A stretch of DNA of 64,000 nt. Source: Sphingobacteriales bacterium (GTDB lineage: Bacteria > Bacteroidota > Bacteroidia > Chitinophagales > CAIOSU01). The stretch lies in the NCBI GenBank assembly GCA_027486795.1, contig JAIXOI010000035.1, positions 124,001 to 188,000 of the forward strand. The letters are read 5' to 3'. Below, piece by piece: positions 35,505 to 45,226 of the stretch (position 1 is its first letter; each line of letters opens with the position of its first letter). Below the pieces are notes generated by a model, which was not told where the DNA came from, did no database searches, and saw only the letters and a program-made list of their open reading frames with translations. Made by a program: the position numbers and the translations under genes.

Positions 35505-37454
35505 TTACTTGATTATTGGCTCAAGCACCAAAGCCACTTTGTTAAAATCGGATGCAGCATTAATTACAGAGCGGAAGCCTTCGTAAAGCTCTTTCTTCAA
35601 TTCGGGCACTACGTAGTATTCGTGTACGTTTATGTGAACCACATTGCCTTCAATTTTATAGCTTGAGATAAAACTTGCCAATGTTTCACCATTACTCTCT
35701 AATTTCTTTTCAATTTTCACATCCTCCAAACCGCTTACCATATATCCAGCCGGAATGGTAAAGTAAATATGATGTAAATACTGTTTTGGATATGGAAAAG
35801 CAATGTCTGTTTGGCGCTCATGCTCTTGGTAAAGCTCTGCTTGTGGGCCAATGATATCACCAACATTCAATATATAGCTATTACCTGCATTTTCTAACAA
35901 CGCGCCCGAAGCAAACTCACCTGAAAGTTCCAAAGGCTTATCGGTTGCATTGTCGTTTAAAAGGACATTGACGTTTGATTTCGACTTGATAATCGCATCA
36001 TCAAGACCGGATGCCAACAACTCACGGATAAAAGCCTCTTTGTTCTCCTCGTCGGCATAGGCAAAATTGTAACGGTAAATATATGCGGTATGCCCCGTCC
36101 ACGATTGTTTTTTCTTTACCGTTACGTACTCCATGTTCTTGTCAAACAATATCTCGGCATCTAAACCAATCGTATTGTCTTTGTATCCCATTGTTGGTAT
36201 ATCGCGCACTTGGCCAAAACCATAGGGCACAGTTATAAACAATCCTTTGTTGCCGGCAAGGTAGCTTGGTGGCACCCCTAAACGTAAATTTATGTTTGCT
36301 GGAGAAATGAATTTCTTCAATTCTGGCAAATAAAACATATACTCATCAAGATTATAATAGTCCTCAAACTCGGCAACAAACTTATTGTCGTATCGGCTAC
36401 AAGTTTGCACTAATTGATGTCGGATGCCTAATTCATTTAGCACCATTGCGTATACCCTTGTTAGACCTACCTCGTTTCCATACAAGCGAGAAACCACTTG
36501 CGCTGGATCGCCTAACCCGTCTCCCGACTCAAGCTTAACCGCAACGTTTGTTTTTAGATAATTCTCCAACGCGAGTATTTTCTCTTGGTCGGTTTTATAC
36601 TTGGTAAGTTTCAGCTCCTTAATAAATTTGGCTGGATTAAAATCAGTTTCGGAGGCGTATATACTTGTCAAAAAATGCATAGAGGCATCGTTCCAAGTGT
36701 TAAGCCTACCTTCAACACCTTTTCTTCCTGTAAGTTTATACGAAATTCGTTGCATACTAGCTTCATATCCGCTATAAGCCTCTTCATATAGCGGTTCCAT
36801 ATCGGTAACCGTTATGTTTAGTATATAGCGTTCACCATCTTTAACAAACTCACCATCGGGGAAACCATTGTAACCATAGGTACCAAACTTCAAGTCTTCA
36901 GTAACAATCAAGGTAAAAGTTGCCTTCTTTATTTTTACATCTGTTTGGTATGTTTCCCTGCCAAAAATCTCTGCTGAGCGTTTAATGGTGTATACATACT
37001 CTATTTCGCCCCCCTTTTCAACACCTTCTATGGCAAAAAGCGCAAAATTGCCGTAGTCTTCATAATTGTCCAGGTTTTTAATGCTCTTTTCGTTTAGTAC
37101 TTTCACTGTACCGTCTTTTGCAATTGACCTGGCTTTCAGCATAATAACCTCATCATCCTCGCGAATTGGAACAAATACCTTGTTATACTCATCAATGCCT
37201 TTATCGTTGTTTACCCTTATGCGTTTATGGCGGGTAATGTACATTGCATAATCATCGGCCTCCTCACCTTTCACGTACTCCATCATTCTGGTATCAACCA
37301 GTATAATTGCATTGTCGGCCAACTCCTTGTCGGTTAACTGGGCTAAGTTAATGGCGGTGTCCCAATCATAATGGGTATAGCTGCTATCAGGGTTTGCAGC
37401 CGCTAAGCTCACTGCCAAAGTGGAAGCAAACAAAAAAATAAGGGTACGTATCAT
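35505..37454 (-). CDS. DUF3857/transglutaminase-like protein with the catalytic triad missing
   Basis: 649 residues with a signal peptide (MIRTLIFLFASTLAVSLAAA). An N-terminal DUF3857 beta domain is followed at about 280-400 by a transglutaminase-like core and by a C-terminal beta domain. At the position of the usual GDCKD (intact in the next gene) it reads YGNEVGLTRVYAM, with Glu328 for Cys. The His-Asp pair is also absent (LDEYMFYLPELKKFISPAN). So it is probably a non-catalytic paralogue: a binding or scaffolding protein in the periplasm or on the surface. It lies 10 bases downstream of the active-looking paralogue and is co-transcribed. Substrate unknown. Confidence 0.82.
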   Translation of the reverse strand: MIRTLIFLFASTLAVSLAAANPDSSYTHYDWDTAINLAQLTDKELADNAIILVDTRMMEYVKGEEADDYAMYITRHKRIRVNNDKGIDEYNKVFVPIREDDEVIMLKARSIAKDGTVKVLNEKSIKNLDNYEDYGNFALFAIEGVEKGGEIEYVYTIKRSAEIFGRETYQTDVKIKKATFTLIVTEDLKFGTYGYNGFPDGEFVKDGERYILNITVTDMEPLYEEAYSGYEASMQRISYKLTGRKGVEGRLNTWNDASMHFLTSIYASETDFNPAKFIKELKLTKYKTDQEKILALENYLKTNVAVKLESGDGLGDPAQVVSRLYGNEVGLTRVYAMVLNELGIRHQLVQTCSRYDNKFVAEFEDYYNLDEYMFYLPELKKFISPANINLRLGVPPSYLAGNKGLFITVPYGFGQVRDIPTMGYKDNTIGLDAEILFDKNMEYVTVKKKQSWTGHTAYIYRYNFAYADEENKEAFIRELLASGLDDAIIKSKSNVNVLLNDNATDKPLELSGEFASGALLENAGNSYILNVGDIIGPQAELYQEHERQTDIAFPYPKQYLHHIYFTIPAGYMVSGLEDVKIEKKLESNGETLASFISSYKIEGNVVHINVHEYYVVPELKKELYEGFRSVINAASDFNKVALVLEPIIK

Positions 37455-37464
37455 TTACTGCCTT

Positions 37465-39384
37465 TTAGGGTTTTTTGGTAAGCACTAGGGTTTCTTTGTA
37501 GGCTTTATTCAGTTGATTTAGAAACTCATTCCATTGGTCAAATTGGGTTGGTTTAAGCATCAAAGTGTTTATGTAAACCCTTTTAACTTGCTTCACTTCG
37601 TTACCGGTTTGGGTGTAGGTTATCTTAAACCCAAAATTGTCATTTTTGTATTCCACCGAGCTTGGAATGTACTCAACCAGATAGCCTTCGGGTATCACAA
37701 TGGTCGTAAGCAAATTGTTGTCAAGCTTATAATCAAACTCGAAACTGTAAGTGCGCTTTGCCTTATCAATAGGCTGGGTATTCAGCATTTTATCCATATT
37801 GACTCCAATATAGTACTTACCTGCAACCGACTTTACATAATCGGGTATAGTGCACTCATAATCAATAACTAATGGAGTAGTCGAATTCAACGGATCGTTC
37901 AAGGTGAATTTATCCGTTTTAAATTTATTGTTGCCTTTAGTAATTAGGGCAGTAACAAACATTTGGTCATCAGCTTTATCTTTACTGTAATAGCCATAGG
38001 CTGCATCTACTTTTGGGTAGCCCGTCCAGCTAGCTCTTCCGGTTCCCTTCAAATCTGTGTCATTAATTACCAAACGTACTGAATCAATCACCCTGTTCGT
38101 CTCTAAGGCAATAATAGGCACTTGTTTTATTACGTAGGTATTAGCATCTATACCAATCAGTGCCTCCTTACCTTGAATCATATCTGTTGGTAAATCAATA
38201 GTTTGATACTTTCCAGTGGCATCCAAAAAAAGTGTATCTCCATCTAAAAACAAGGCAGTTATCATGTGATTATCTACCATTGGCGTAGGCACCATTTTAT
38301 AGGTGTATGGTTTACTGCGTGTGCCAATCCAAGTCATTCGAGCATTCAAACCTCCTAAATTTAGCATCTGGGTAAGCAGGTTAGCCATATCCTTGCAATC
38401 ACCATACTTTTTAGTACATACATCAATGGCGTTGCGGGGAACAAAACCTCCCATGCCATCTTCAAATGCAACATAATTGATGTTGTTTTGCACCCACTTA
38501 AATATAGCTTCCGCTTTTTCGCGTTGGGTATTTTTTCCTTTAACAATATCGTCCACTATCGTCTTTAGCTCTTCGTCCCCTTTTGGATTTATCGACTTTA
38601 CTAACGAATAGTACCAAGCATATAAATCGTCAGGGTTGCGCAGCACTGGCTGCTCTGAACCCCCTAAACTGACAGTGGTAATATGCAGTATAATATGAGG
38701 GTCGAAATAGCTGCGACTTGGTGCATTACCTTCAAACTTCAACTTTGGCAGGTTTTCAGCAGTCCAAGTATAAATTATACTCCCGTCTGTTTGCTTGGTC
38801 TCTTTAAATTTTATTTTTTCAGTATTATCACCTAATAATACAAAAGCAACCTTAACATCAGCTGGAAAGCTTACACTATATTCTGCTCTCAAAACCGGTA
38901 CATAAAAATTGAAGAAGAAAGGACTGAGCATACGAGGGTCTTTGATATGCTCAGTATAATCCATTTGAGTGGTAGCGCCTGACATTACGCTTGGAAAAAT
39001 AAATTCCATTTTTTTACTGTCATCAAAAAATACACCATCGGAGGTAGCTGACTTTTCTTGAAAATCAGTTACTTCCACTTTTTTGCTTTTTTTTCCGTTT
39101 GGCACCTCGGTGAACGCTTTTAAATCCTCAATTTCCGAAAAACTAGTGTAATAAATGCGCTCGCGAGACATACTTAAATCATTCGAGGTAAGATAGTGGG
39201 CACGTTCCCTTACTTTGTTTTTTATCTGCAATGAATCGCCTTCGATCGTAATATCCAAATGTTGCGACATTTCTAAATATACTACATCCTCTTTCGGGAA
39301 GCGCTCCAGTAGCTGAGCATTTACTTGCCCGAAAACCGAAATTGAAAAAAAACAAAAAAAGAATAGCCCCCAAAATTTAGCCAT
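37465..39384 (-). CDS. DUF3857/transglutaminase-like protein, active-site residues present
   Basis: 639 residues from the ATG at 39384, with a signal peptide (MAKFWGLFFFCFFSISVFGQ). DUF3857 occupies about residues 50-230 and the transglutaminase-like core 265-400. The nucleophile Cys330 is in KYGDCKDMANLL, His in DNHMITALFL and Asp in LFLDATGK. A C-terminal beta domain follows. The family cleaves or cross-links peptide substrates outside the cytoplasm; its natural role is unknown. It lies just upstream of the inactive-looking paralogue, and the pair may form a complex. Confidence 0.85.
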   Translation of the reverse strand: MAKFWGLFFFCFFSISVFGQVNAQLLERFPKEDVVYLEMSQHLDITIEGDSLQIKNKVRERAHYLTSNDLSMSRERIYYTSFSEIEDLKAFTEVPNGKKSKKVEVTDFQEKSATSDGVFFDDSKKMEFIFPSVMSGATTQMDYTEHIKDPRMLSPFFFNFYVPVLRAEYSVSFPADVKVAFVLLGDNTEKIKFKETKQTDGSIIYTWTAENLPKLKFEGNAPSRSYFDPHIILHITTVSLGGSEQPVLRNPDDLYAWYYSLVKSINPKGDEELKTIVDDIVKGKNTQREKAEAIFKWVQNNINYVAFEDGMGGFVPRNAIDVCTKKYGDCKDMANLLTQMLNLGGLNARMTWIGTRSKPYTYKMVPTPMVDNHMITALFLDGDTLFLDATGKYQTIDLPTDMIQGKEALIGIDANTYVIKQVPIIALETNRVIDSVRLVINDTDLKGTGRASWTGYPKVDAAYGYYSKDKADDQMFVTALITKGNNKFKTDKFTLNDPLNSTTPLVIDYECTIPDYVKSVAGKYYIGVNMDKMLNTQPIDKAKRTYSFEFDYKLDNNLLTTIVIPEGYLVEYIPSSVEYKNDNFGFKITYTQTGNEVKQVKRVYINTLMLKPTQFDQWNEFLNQLNKAYKETLVLTKKP

Positions 39385-39722
39385 ATTACTGCAATATTCC
39401 ATTTTTATCCCTTAAATGATTGTATGGTGAACATACTGCCGAAAATCTACATAAACAAGCAAACAGTATGTTGTAACATTAAAATGCCCATTATTCAACG
39501 GCAAAAAAGATAGGATAGTGCGCTTAAAAAGCAAATTTATCAATCCTTAACTATTGCGGCTGTGTCTAGCTCATAAGGCGTTGTTAGTCCTTTGTTTAAA
39601 AATTTACTTTACAGTGTTATGAAATAACCCCAGCATTCTAGTATTTTTGGGCGCTTTAACGGAAATAACACCAACAAACACTTAAATAAAAAATCAAACT
39701 TCCTTTACAAACTAACAATTTT
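39385..39722. other. Non-coding gap between divergent DUF3857 and hppA genes
   Basis: 338 bp with no supportable gene. It must hold promoters for both neighbours. On the plus strand TATTTTTG at 39642-39649 matches the -7 consensus, about 73 bases before hppA, but no TTG sits at the right distance. Near 39590 a TTTGTTTA run gives no full match. The gap is AT-rich and shows no repeat or riboswitch fold I recognise. Confidence 0.5.
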
Positions 39723-41978
39723 ATGATTGCACAAAATATTCTCTACGTTTTGCCTGTATTAGGTGTGCTGGTACTGCTGTACACATACTTCAAATCACGA
39801 TGGGTAGTAAAACAAGATGCTGGTGATGCCAATATGGTTGAGCTTGCTGGCTATATTGCCGATGGCTCGATGGCTTTCCTTAAGGCCGAGTGGAAAATAC
39901 TGGCTTTGTTTGTTATCCCTACTACGCTATTGTTGGGCTGGTCGGGCACGCTAGGTCACAATTCGCACTGGCTAATTGCGGTAGCTTTTATTATCGGTGC
40001 TATATCATCCGCTTTTGCTGGTTACATAGGTATGAACATTGCCACTAAAGCAAACGTTCGCACTACACAGGCCGCCCGTACTAGCTTGAAACAAGCCTTG
40101 AAAGTTTCTTTTGCAGGTGGTACCGTTATGGGCCTTGGTGTTGCCGGTTTGGCATTGCTAGGTTTGGGCTCATTGTTCATCGTTTTCTACTACAAGTTTG
40201 TAGTTAACGTTGGTGCTGGCGTAAACGGCTCTGAAATGGCTACTGCCCTTGAGGTATTGGCTGGTTTCTCATTGGGTGCTGAAAGTATTGCACTGTTTGC
40301 CCGTGTAGGTGGTGGCATCTACACCAAAGCTGCCGACGTAGGTGCTGATTTGGTTGGTAAAGTTGAAGCTGGTATCCCTGAGGATGATATTCGTAATCCT
40401 GCAACAATTGCCGATAACGTAGGCGATAACGTAGGTGACGTAGCGGGTATGGGTGCTGATTTGTTCGGCTCTTACATAGCTACCATTTTGGCTACTATGA
40501 TTTTGGGTCGTGAGATTGTATCTGCCGACAACTTTGGCGGTATTGCCCCTGTGCTTTTGCCAATGCTTATTGGTGGCATGGGCTTGGTTTTCTCTGTTGT
40601 TGGTGCTTTGTTGGTAACCATAAAGGACGACAAGAGCGATGTGCAGCAAGCATTGAACATTGGCAACTGGAGTTCAGTAATTCTAACTGTTATTGGTTCT
40701 TACTTCCTCATACATTGGATGTTGCCTGCTGGCGATTTGGTTATGAACCGTTTAAATTCAAATCCCTTTACTGCCAATGGTGTATTTTATGCCGTATTGG
40801 TAGGTCTAGTAGTAGGTACTTTAATGAGTATCATTACTGAGTACTACACAGCAATGGGCAAACGCCCTGTTAATTCTATAATCAAGGGTTCATCTACAGG
40901 TCACGCTACCAACATTATTAGTGGCTTATCAGTTGGCATGGAATCAACAGTATTGCCAATTTTGGTATTGGCTGCGGGTATTATTTTCTCTTATGCTTTT
41001 GCTGGCCTTTACGGCGTAGCTATTGCCGCAGCCGGAATGATGGCTACTACTGCTATGCAGTTGGCTATTGATGCTTTTGGCCCAATTGCCGATAACGCTG
41101 GTGGTATTGCCGAAATGAGTGGTTTACCGAAAGAAGTACGCGAGCGTACAGATAACTTGGATGCTGTAGGTAACACTACTGCTGCTACCGGCAAGGGCTT
41201 CGCTATCGCTTCTGCTGCTCTTACATCATTAGCATTGTTTGCTGCCTTTGTAGGTGTTGCTGGCATTAGCTCAATCGATATTTTCAAAGCCCCAGTATTA
41301 GCTGCTTTGTTTATCGGTGCCATGATTCCTTTCATTTTCTCAGCATTGACTATTGCTGCCGTGGGCCGCGCTGCTATGAAAATGGTAGAAGAAGTTCGTC
41401 GCCAGTTCCGCGAGATACCAGGTATCATGGAATATAAAGCCAAGCCTGAGTACGAAAAATGTGTGGCTATCTCTACCGAAGCTTCAATTCGCGAAATGAT
41501 TGCTCCAGGCCTTATTGCTTTGCTTACGCCACTAGTTGTTGGCTTCGGCTGGCAGAACAGTTGGGTAGCTGGTGTATCTGCCCCTGAAGTATTGGGTGGC
41601 TTGCTTGCTGGTGTAACGGTATCGGGCGTGTTGATGGCTATGTTCCAATCTAACGCTGGTGGTGCTTGGGATAATGCCAAGAAGTCGTTTGAGAAAGGTG
41701 TTTTGATTAACGGTGTAATGACTTACAAAGGTTCTGATGCGCACAAAGCATCTGTAACAGGCGATACAGTTGGTGACCCGTTTAAGGATACTTCTGGCCC
41801 ATCTATGAACATCCTTATCAAATTAATGTCTATCGTAGCGCTTATCATCGCGCCGCACATTGCCGTTACGAGCGTTGATGGTGGTCATGCGAGCACTAAT
41901 GATGCTAAAGTAGAAGTAGTAAATGCAGAAGTTGCTTCGACCATTTCGGACGATACCGCAGTATTGCCTGCAGAATAA
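39723..41978 (+). CDS. hppA: K+-dependent membrane pyrophosphatase (H+ and/or Na+ pump)
   Basis: 751 residues, about 16 membrane helices. Hydrolyses pyrophosphate to pump ions outward. The catalytic site is the repeated acidic motif [33 protein letters not shown], with a second cluster [18 protein letters not shown] and a third, [20 protein letters not shown]. The sequence [16 protein letters not shown] has Ala where K+-independent pumps have Lys, so it is of the K+-dependent class. Members of that class in this phylum pump Na+, H+ or both. The C-terminal 30 residues are a variable, Asp/Val-rich tail. A terminator follows. Confidence 0.93.
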   Translation: MIAQNILYVLPVLGVLVLLYTYFKSRWVVKQDAGDANMVELAGYIADGSMAFLKAEWKILALFVIPTTLLLGWSGTLGHNSHWLIAVAFIIGAISSAFAGYIGMNIATKANVRTTQAARTSLKQALKVSFAGGTVMGLGVAGLALLGLGSLFIVFYYKFVVNVGAGVNGSEMATALEVLAGFSLGAESIALFARVGGGIYTKAADVGADLVGKVEAGIPEDDIRNPATIADNVGDNVGDVAGMGADLFGSYIATILATMILGREIVSADNFGGIAPVLLPMLIGGMGLVFSVVGALLVTIKDDKSDVQQALNIGNWSSVILTVIGSYFLIHWMLPAGDLVMNRLNSNPFTANGVFYAVLVGLVVGTLMSIITEYYTAMGKRPVNSIIKGSSTGHATNIISGLSVGMESTVLPILVLAAGIIFSYAFAGLYGVAIAAAGMMATTAMQLAIDAFGPIADNAGGIAEMSGLPKEVRERTDNLDAVGNTTAATGKGFAIASAALTSLALFAAFVGVAGISSIDIFKAPVLAALFIGAMIPFIFSALTIAAVGRAAMKMVEEVRRQFREIPGIMEYKAKPEYEKCVAISTEASIREMIAPGLIALLTPLVVGFGWQNSWVAGVSAPEVLGGLLAGVTVSGVLMAMFQSNAGGAWDNAKKSFEKGVLINGVMTYKGSDAHKASVTGDTVGDPFKDTSGPSMNILIKLMSIVALIIAPHIAVTSVDGGHASTNDAKVEVVNAEVASTISDDTAVLPAE

Positions 41979-42007
41979 TCAAAGTATCACAATTGTATAA
42001 CAATTAC

Positions 42008-42040
42008 AACGGCTGCTCTTTTTGGGCAGCCGTTATTGTT
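42008..42040 (+). terminator. Terminator after hppA
   Basis: AACGGCTGC at 42008-42016 and GCAGCCGTT at 42026-42034 form a perfect 9-bp stem around a T-rich loop, followed by ATTGTTTT. It lies 30 bases after the hppA stop and 80 bases before msrB. Confidence 0.8.
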
Positions 42041-42115
42041 TTGTGGCAAGGTGTTTGCACTTGAACAATTGTTCTGTAAAAAGCATTTTAAAACAAGTAA
42101 CTCAAAACAAAAAGC

Positions 42116-42685
42116 ATGAAACTTCTTTGGATAACATTAGCCCTACCCTTTTTTGTATTTGCATCTTGTAAGCAAACGATGGTAGAAACCCTGCCTGAAA
42201 TAACTGTTTACAAAAACAATGCTACCTACACCGCGGTTGATTCTGGAAAAACTAATTACGAGATAACCAAAACCGATGAAGAATGGCGAAAAGAGCTAAG
42301 CCCCGAACAATATCAGGTACTGCGAAATAAAGGAACAGAAAGACCTCATACAGGCGAATATGATGAGCATTTTGAAAAAGGATACTACATATGTGCGGCA
42401 TGCAGCACCAAGCTATTTAGCTCTAACACCAAATTTGACGCGCATTGCGGCTGGCCTAGTTTCTTTGCCCCTGAAGATAGCGCTGCTATAGAATACGTAA
42501 TAGACTATGCGCATGGCATGGTGCGCACCGAAGTGCTATGCGCCAAATGCGGTGGCCACCTTGGCCACGTTTTCGATGATGGCCCCAACCCTACTGGCCA
42601 ACGTTATTGTATCAATTCTGTTTCACTAGGCTTTGTAAAAGAAGGTTCAGCGCCCGATTCTTTGAAAAATAACAATGGTAAGTAA
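42116..42685 (+). CDS. msrB: Lipoprotein-type peptide-methionine (R)-S-oxide reductase MsrB
   Basis: 189 residues. A signal with lipobox FASC at about residue 18 directs it outside the cytoplasm. The MsrB domain starts near [20 protein letters not shown]. Zinc cysteines: CAAC and CAKC. The catalytic Cys is in [13 protein letters not shown], with the conserved [11 protein letters not shown]. It reduces the R form of methionine sulfoxide in periplasmic or outer-membrane proteins. No msrA is fused or adjacent. It stands alone between hppA and the TlpA-like gene. Confidence 0.93.
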   Translation: MKLLWITLALPFFVFASCKQTMVETLPEITVYKNNATYTAVDSGKTNYEITKTDEEWRKELSPEQYQVLRNKGTERPHTGEYDEHFEKGYYICAACSTKLFSSNTKFDAHCGWPSFFAPEDSAAIEYVIDYAHGMVRTEVLCAKCGGHLGHVFDDGPNPTGQRYCINSVSLGFVKEGSAPDSLKNNNGK

Positions 42686-42865
42686 CTATAACAGAAGTTA
42701 AATTTTGTTATTTAACCTAGGACTAAACATCACAATGCTTAGCAATACTCAATTAGTCATTTTCTTTGTTCGGCATTTCACTTTACCAAATTGCTATTTG
42801 GCTTGCACCATTTACTTATATTTGTGTGCAGTGAATGGTTTTACAATTAAGAGCTTGTTGAGTCT

Positions 42866-44374
42866 ATGAAAATTATGGCAAATTTATTCGCGATTGCATT
42901 TTTGGCTTTGTTTGGCTGCGGTGCCTCTACCGATAACGATAACCAAATAGAAGAAATACAAGTAGAGCCCATTTATGAGCAATTTGACAAGAAAGATGGT
43001 TATGAAATCAAGGTTAAAATAAATAACCTGAAAGACACGACCATATACTTGGCCTTTTACCTAGGCGACAAAACCTACATGAAAGATACCACCCAATTGG
43101 ATGCCAATGGAGTTGGTGTGTTTAAAGCAGACAGCAGTTTACCTCAAGGTATTTATTTGGTTGTGCTTCCGCGCAAAACTTACTTTGACGTGGTGGTGGG
43201 TGAAAATCAGCATTTTTCGGTGGAAAACGACACCGCACCTGCCGATTTTATCAAAAACTTCAAATCTACTGGTAGCCTTGAGAACCAAATATTTTATGGC
43301 GATATTCTTTTCATTGCGGAACGAGGAAAGAAAAGAGAGGAGATAAACAAACAAATAAAAGACTTTGAAGAAAAGAAGAAAGGCAATGAGGTTGAAAAAT
43401 TAAAGGAGGAGTTGAAAAAACTTGACGAAGAAGTAAGGCAAAATCGGAAACTACTACAAGCTAAGTACCCAGGTACATTGTTTTCAAAACTTTTGAAAAT
43501 GATGGAGGAAGTACCTACACCAGAGTCCCCGAAAAAGGAAAATGGGGAATTAGTTGACTCTAACTTCGCTTACAATTTTTACAAACAACATTATTTTGAC
43601 AACTATGACTTTGCCGATCCTCGAATGTTGCGCACTCCAATTATGCACAACAAGGTGATTAATTACCTAGATAAAGTGTGCATTCAGCATTACGATACTA
43701 TTATCGAAGCCGTTGAATACATCATCCAAAAATCGAAACCTGACGAGGAAAGCTATAAGTATTGGGTAATAACTTTGCTTAATAAATATGCCAATACCAA
43801 CATTATGGGCCACGAGGCAGTGTATGTGCACATAGCCGAAAAGTATTACAGTGGCGATCAAGCCTATTGGTTAGACAAGGCCGATAAGTTCCGTATTATG
43901 GACCGAGCTGCTAAAATGAAGCCTACGCTAATTGATAAACAAGCGCCTGCATTGGTATTGAAGGATGTGAATGGGAAAATGGTAAATCTTTATTCAATAG
44001 ATGCCGATTATATTTTGTTGATGTTCTACGATCCGGATTGTGGTCATTGCAAGAAGGAAGCTCCATTATTTAAAGCCGCTTATGATAGCTTAAAAACCAT
44101 TTACAGCATTAAGGCTGTTGCCGTGAGCATTACCAATGAAACCGATAAATGGAAGAAGTTTTTGAAAGAGTTTGGTATCGAAGATTGGTATAACCTTGCC
44201 GACTTGGAGCGTGTGAATCCGTTTAGAGAGATATACGATATACAAAGCACCCCACGTTTGTTTTTGTTGGACAAAGACAAGTTTATTCGCGGAAAGCGTT
44301 TTGGTCCAGAGCAGCTATCCGATTTGTTAAAATCGCTTGACCAGATGAAAAAGCAAAACAAAGCAGGCAAGTAA
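42866..44374 (+). CDS. TlpA-like thioredoxin-domain lipoprotein
   Basis: 502 residues. Lipobox ALFGCG at about residue 19. A DUF4369-like beta domain covers 45-140, then a strongly charged coiled-coil at about 150-195 (KREEINKQIKDFEEKK, VEKLKEELKKLDEEV). A helical part follows to 340, and a thioredoxin domain with the redox motif DPDCGHCKKEA at about 390-400. Members are exported thiol oxidoreductases, often working on cytochrome c or outer-membrane proteins. The cis-Pro lies in IQSTPRLFLLDKD. A TATATTTG at 42817-42824 may be its -7 box. A single-gene unit. Confidence 0.85.
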   Translation: MKIMANLFAIAFLALFGCGASTDNDNQIEEIQVEPIYEQFDKKDGYEIKVKINNLKDTTIYLAFYLGDKTYMKDTTQLDANGVGVFKADSSLPQGIYLVVLPRKTYFDVVVGENQHFSVENDTAPADFIKNFKSTGSLENQIFYGDILFIAERGKKREEINKQIKDFEEKKKGNEVEKLKEELKKLDEEVRQNRKLLQAKYPGTLFSKLLKMMEEVPTPESPKKENGELVDSNFAYNFYKQHYFDNYDFADPRMLRTPIMHNKVINYLDKVCIQHYDTIIEAVEYIIQKSKPDEESYKYWVITLLNKYANTNIMGHEAVYVHIAEKYYSGDQAYWLDKADKFRIMDRAAKMKPTLIDKQAPALVLKDVNGKMVNLYSIDADYILLMFYDPDCGHCKKEAPLFKAAYDSLKTIYSIKAVAVSITNETDKWKKFLKEFGIEDWYNLADLERVNPFREIYDIQSTPRLFLLDKDKFIRGKRFGPEQLSDLLKSLDQMKKQNKAGK

Positions 44375-44476
44375 AGGGTGTTAAGATATTTTAATTGCAC
44401 CTATTGCTGTATTCCTATTTAGGATTATTGTCTTACTTTTGATTTCCAGTTTTAAAGAAACAAACTAACTATTACC

Positions 44477-45220
44477 TTGAGCGATCGGCTGGTTATTATT
44501 CCAACCTACAATGAGAAGGAAAACATTGCAAAGATGATACATAAGGTATTTTCTTTGTCGATGCCTTTCGATGTGCTCATTATAGATGACGGCTCGCCCG
44601 ATGGTACCGCCGACATTGTTAAGGGCTTAATGAAGGAACAATATACTGGCAAGCTTTTTATTGAAGAACGCACTGGCAAATTGGGCCTAGGCACTGCTTA
44701 TATACATGGTTTTCGCTGGGCGCTGGAAAGGCATTACGAGTATATTTTTGAAATGGATGCCGACTTTTCGCACAACCCCGAAGACCTACCGCGCCTTTAT
44801 GAAGCTTGCCATACTGGTGGAGGTGACTTATCAGTGGGGTCAAGGTATGCAAAAGGCGGAAACGTTAAAAACTGGCCTTGGGATCGTATCATGCTTTCTT
44901 ACGGCGCCTCTTTGTATGTCAGGTTAATCACATGGTTGCCATGCAAAGACGGCACCGCAGGGTTTGTATGCTACCGCCGCGTTGTGTTACAAACTATGGA
45001 TCTCTCTCGTATCCGTTTTATCGGTTACGCTTTCCAGATTGAAATGAAGTTTACTGCTTGGAAACACGGTTTCAAAATAAAGGAAGTGCCTATCACTTTC
45101 ATCGACCGAGTTGAAGGCGTATCGAAAATGAGCACTAAGATTATCAAAGAAGCCATCTTTGGCGTGCTTAGCCTGCAATGGGAGAGCTTTTCAAGGAAAT
45201 ATGCTAAGCCTAAACGTTAA
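44477..45220 (+). CDS. Polyprenol monophosphomannose synthase-like GT2 (TTG start)
   Basis: 247 residues of the GT2 dolichol-phosphate mannosyltransferase (Dpm1-like) family. Motifs: VIIPTYNEKENIAKM, LIIDDGSPDGTADIV, the metal motif EMDADFSHNP and SVGSRYAKGG; no C-terminal membrane part. The start is TTG at 44477; the next Met is within the conserved domain, so a later start would truncate it. It transfers a sugar from a nucleotide sugar to polyprenyl phosphate. Bacterial members feed protein or lipid glycosylation. Convergent with the P-type ATPase gene, six bases apart. Confidence 0.85.
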   Translation: MSDRLVIIPTYNEKENIAKMIHKVFSLSMPFDVLIIDDGSPDGTADIVKGLMKEQYTGKLFIEERTGKLGLGTAYIHGFRWALERHYEYIFEMDADFSHNPEDLPRLYEACHTGGGDLSVGSRYAKGGNVKNWPWDRIMLSYGASLYVRLITWLPCKDGTAGFVCYRRVVLQTMDLSRIRFIGYAFQIEMKFTAWKHGFKIKEVPITFIDRVEGVSKMSTKIIKEAIFGVLSLQWESFSRKYAKPKR

Positions 45221-45226
45221 TCTTTC

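Noticed and set aside
39385-39722. Riboswitch upstream of hppA
   Set aside because: No conserved core or clear terminator/antiterminator pair could be seen.
41009-41680. 223-residue minus-strand frame opposite hppA
   Set aside because: Composition (Ala/Ile/Thr/Pro rich) is the mirror of the pyrophosphatase helices; no independent features.
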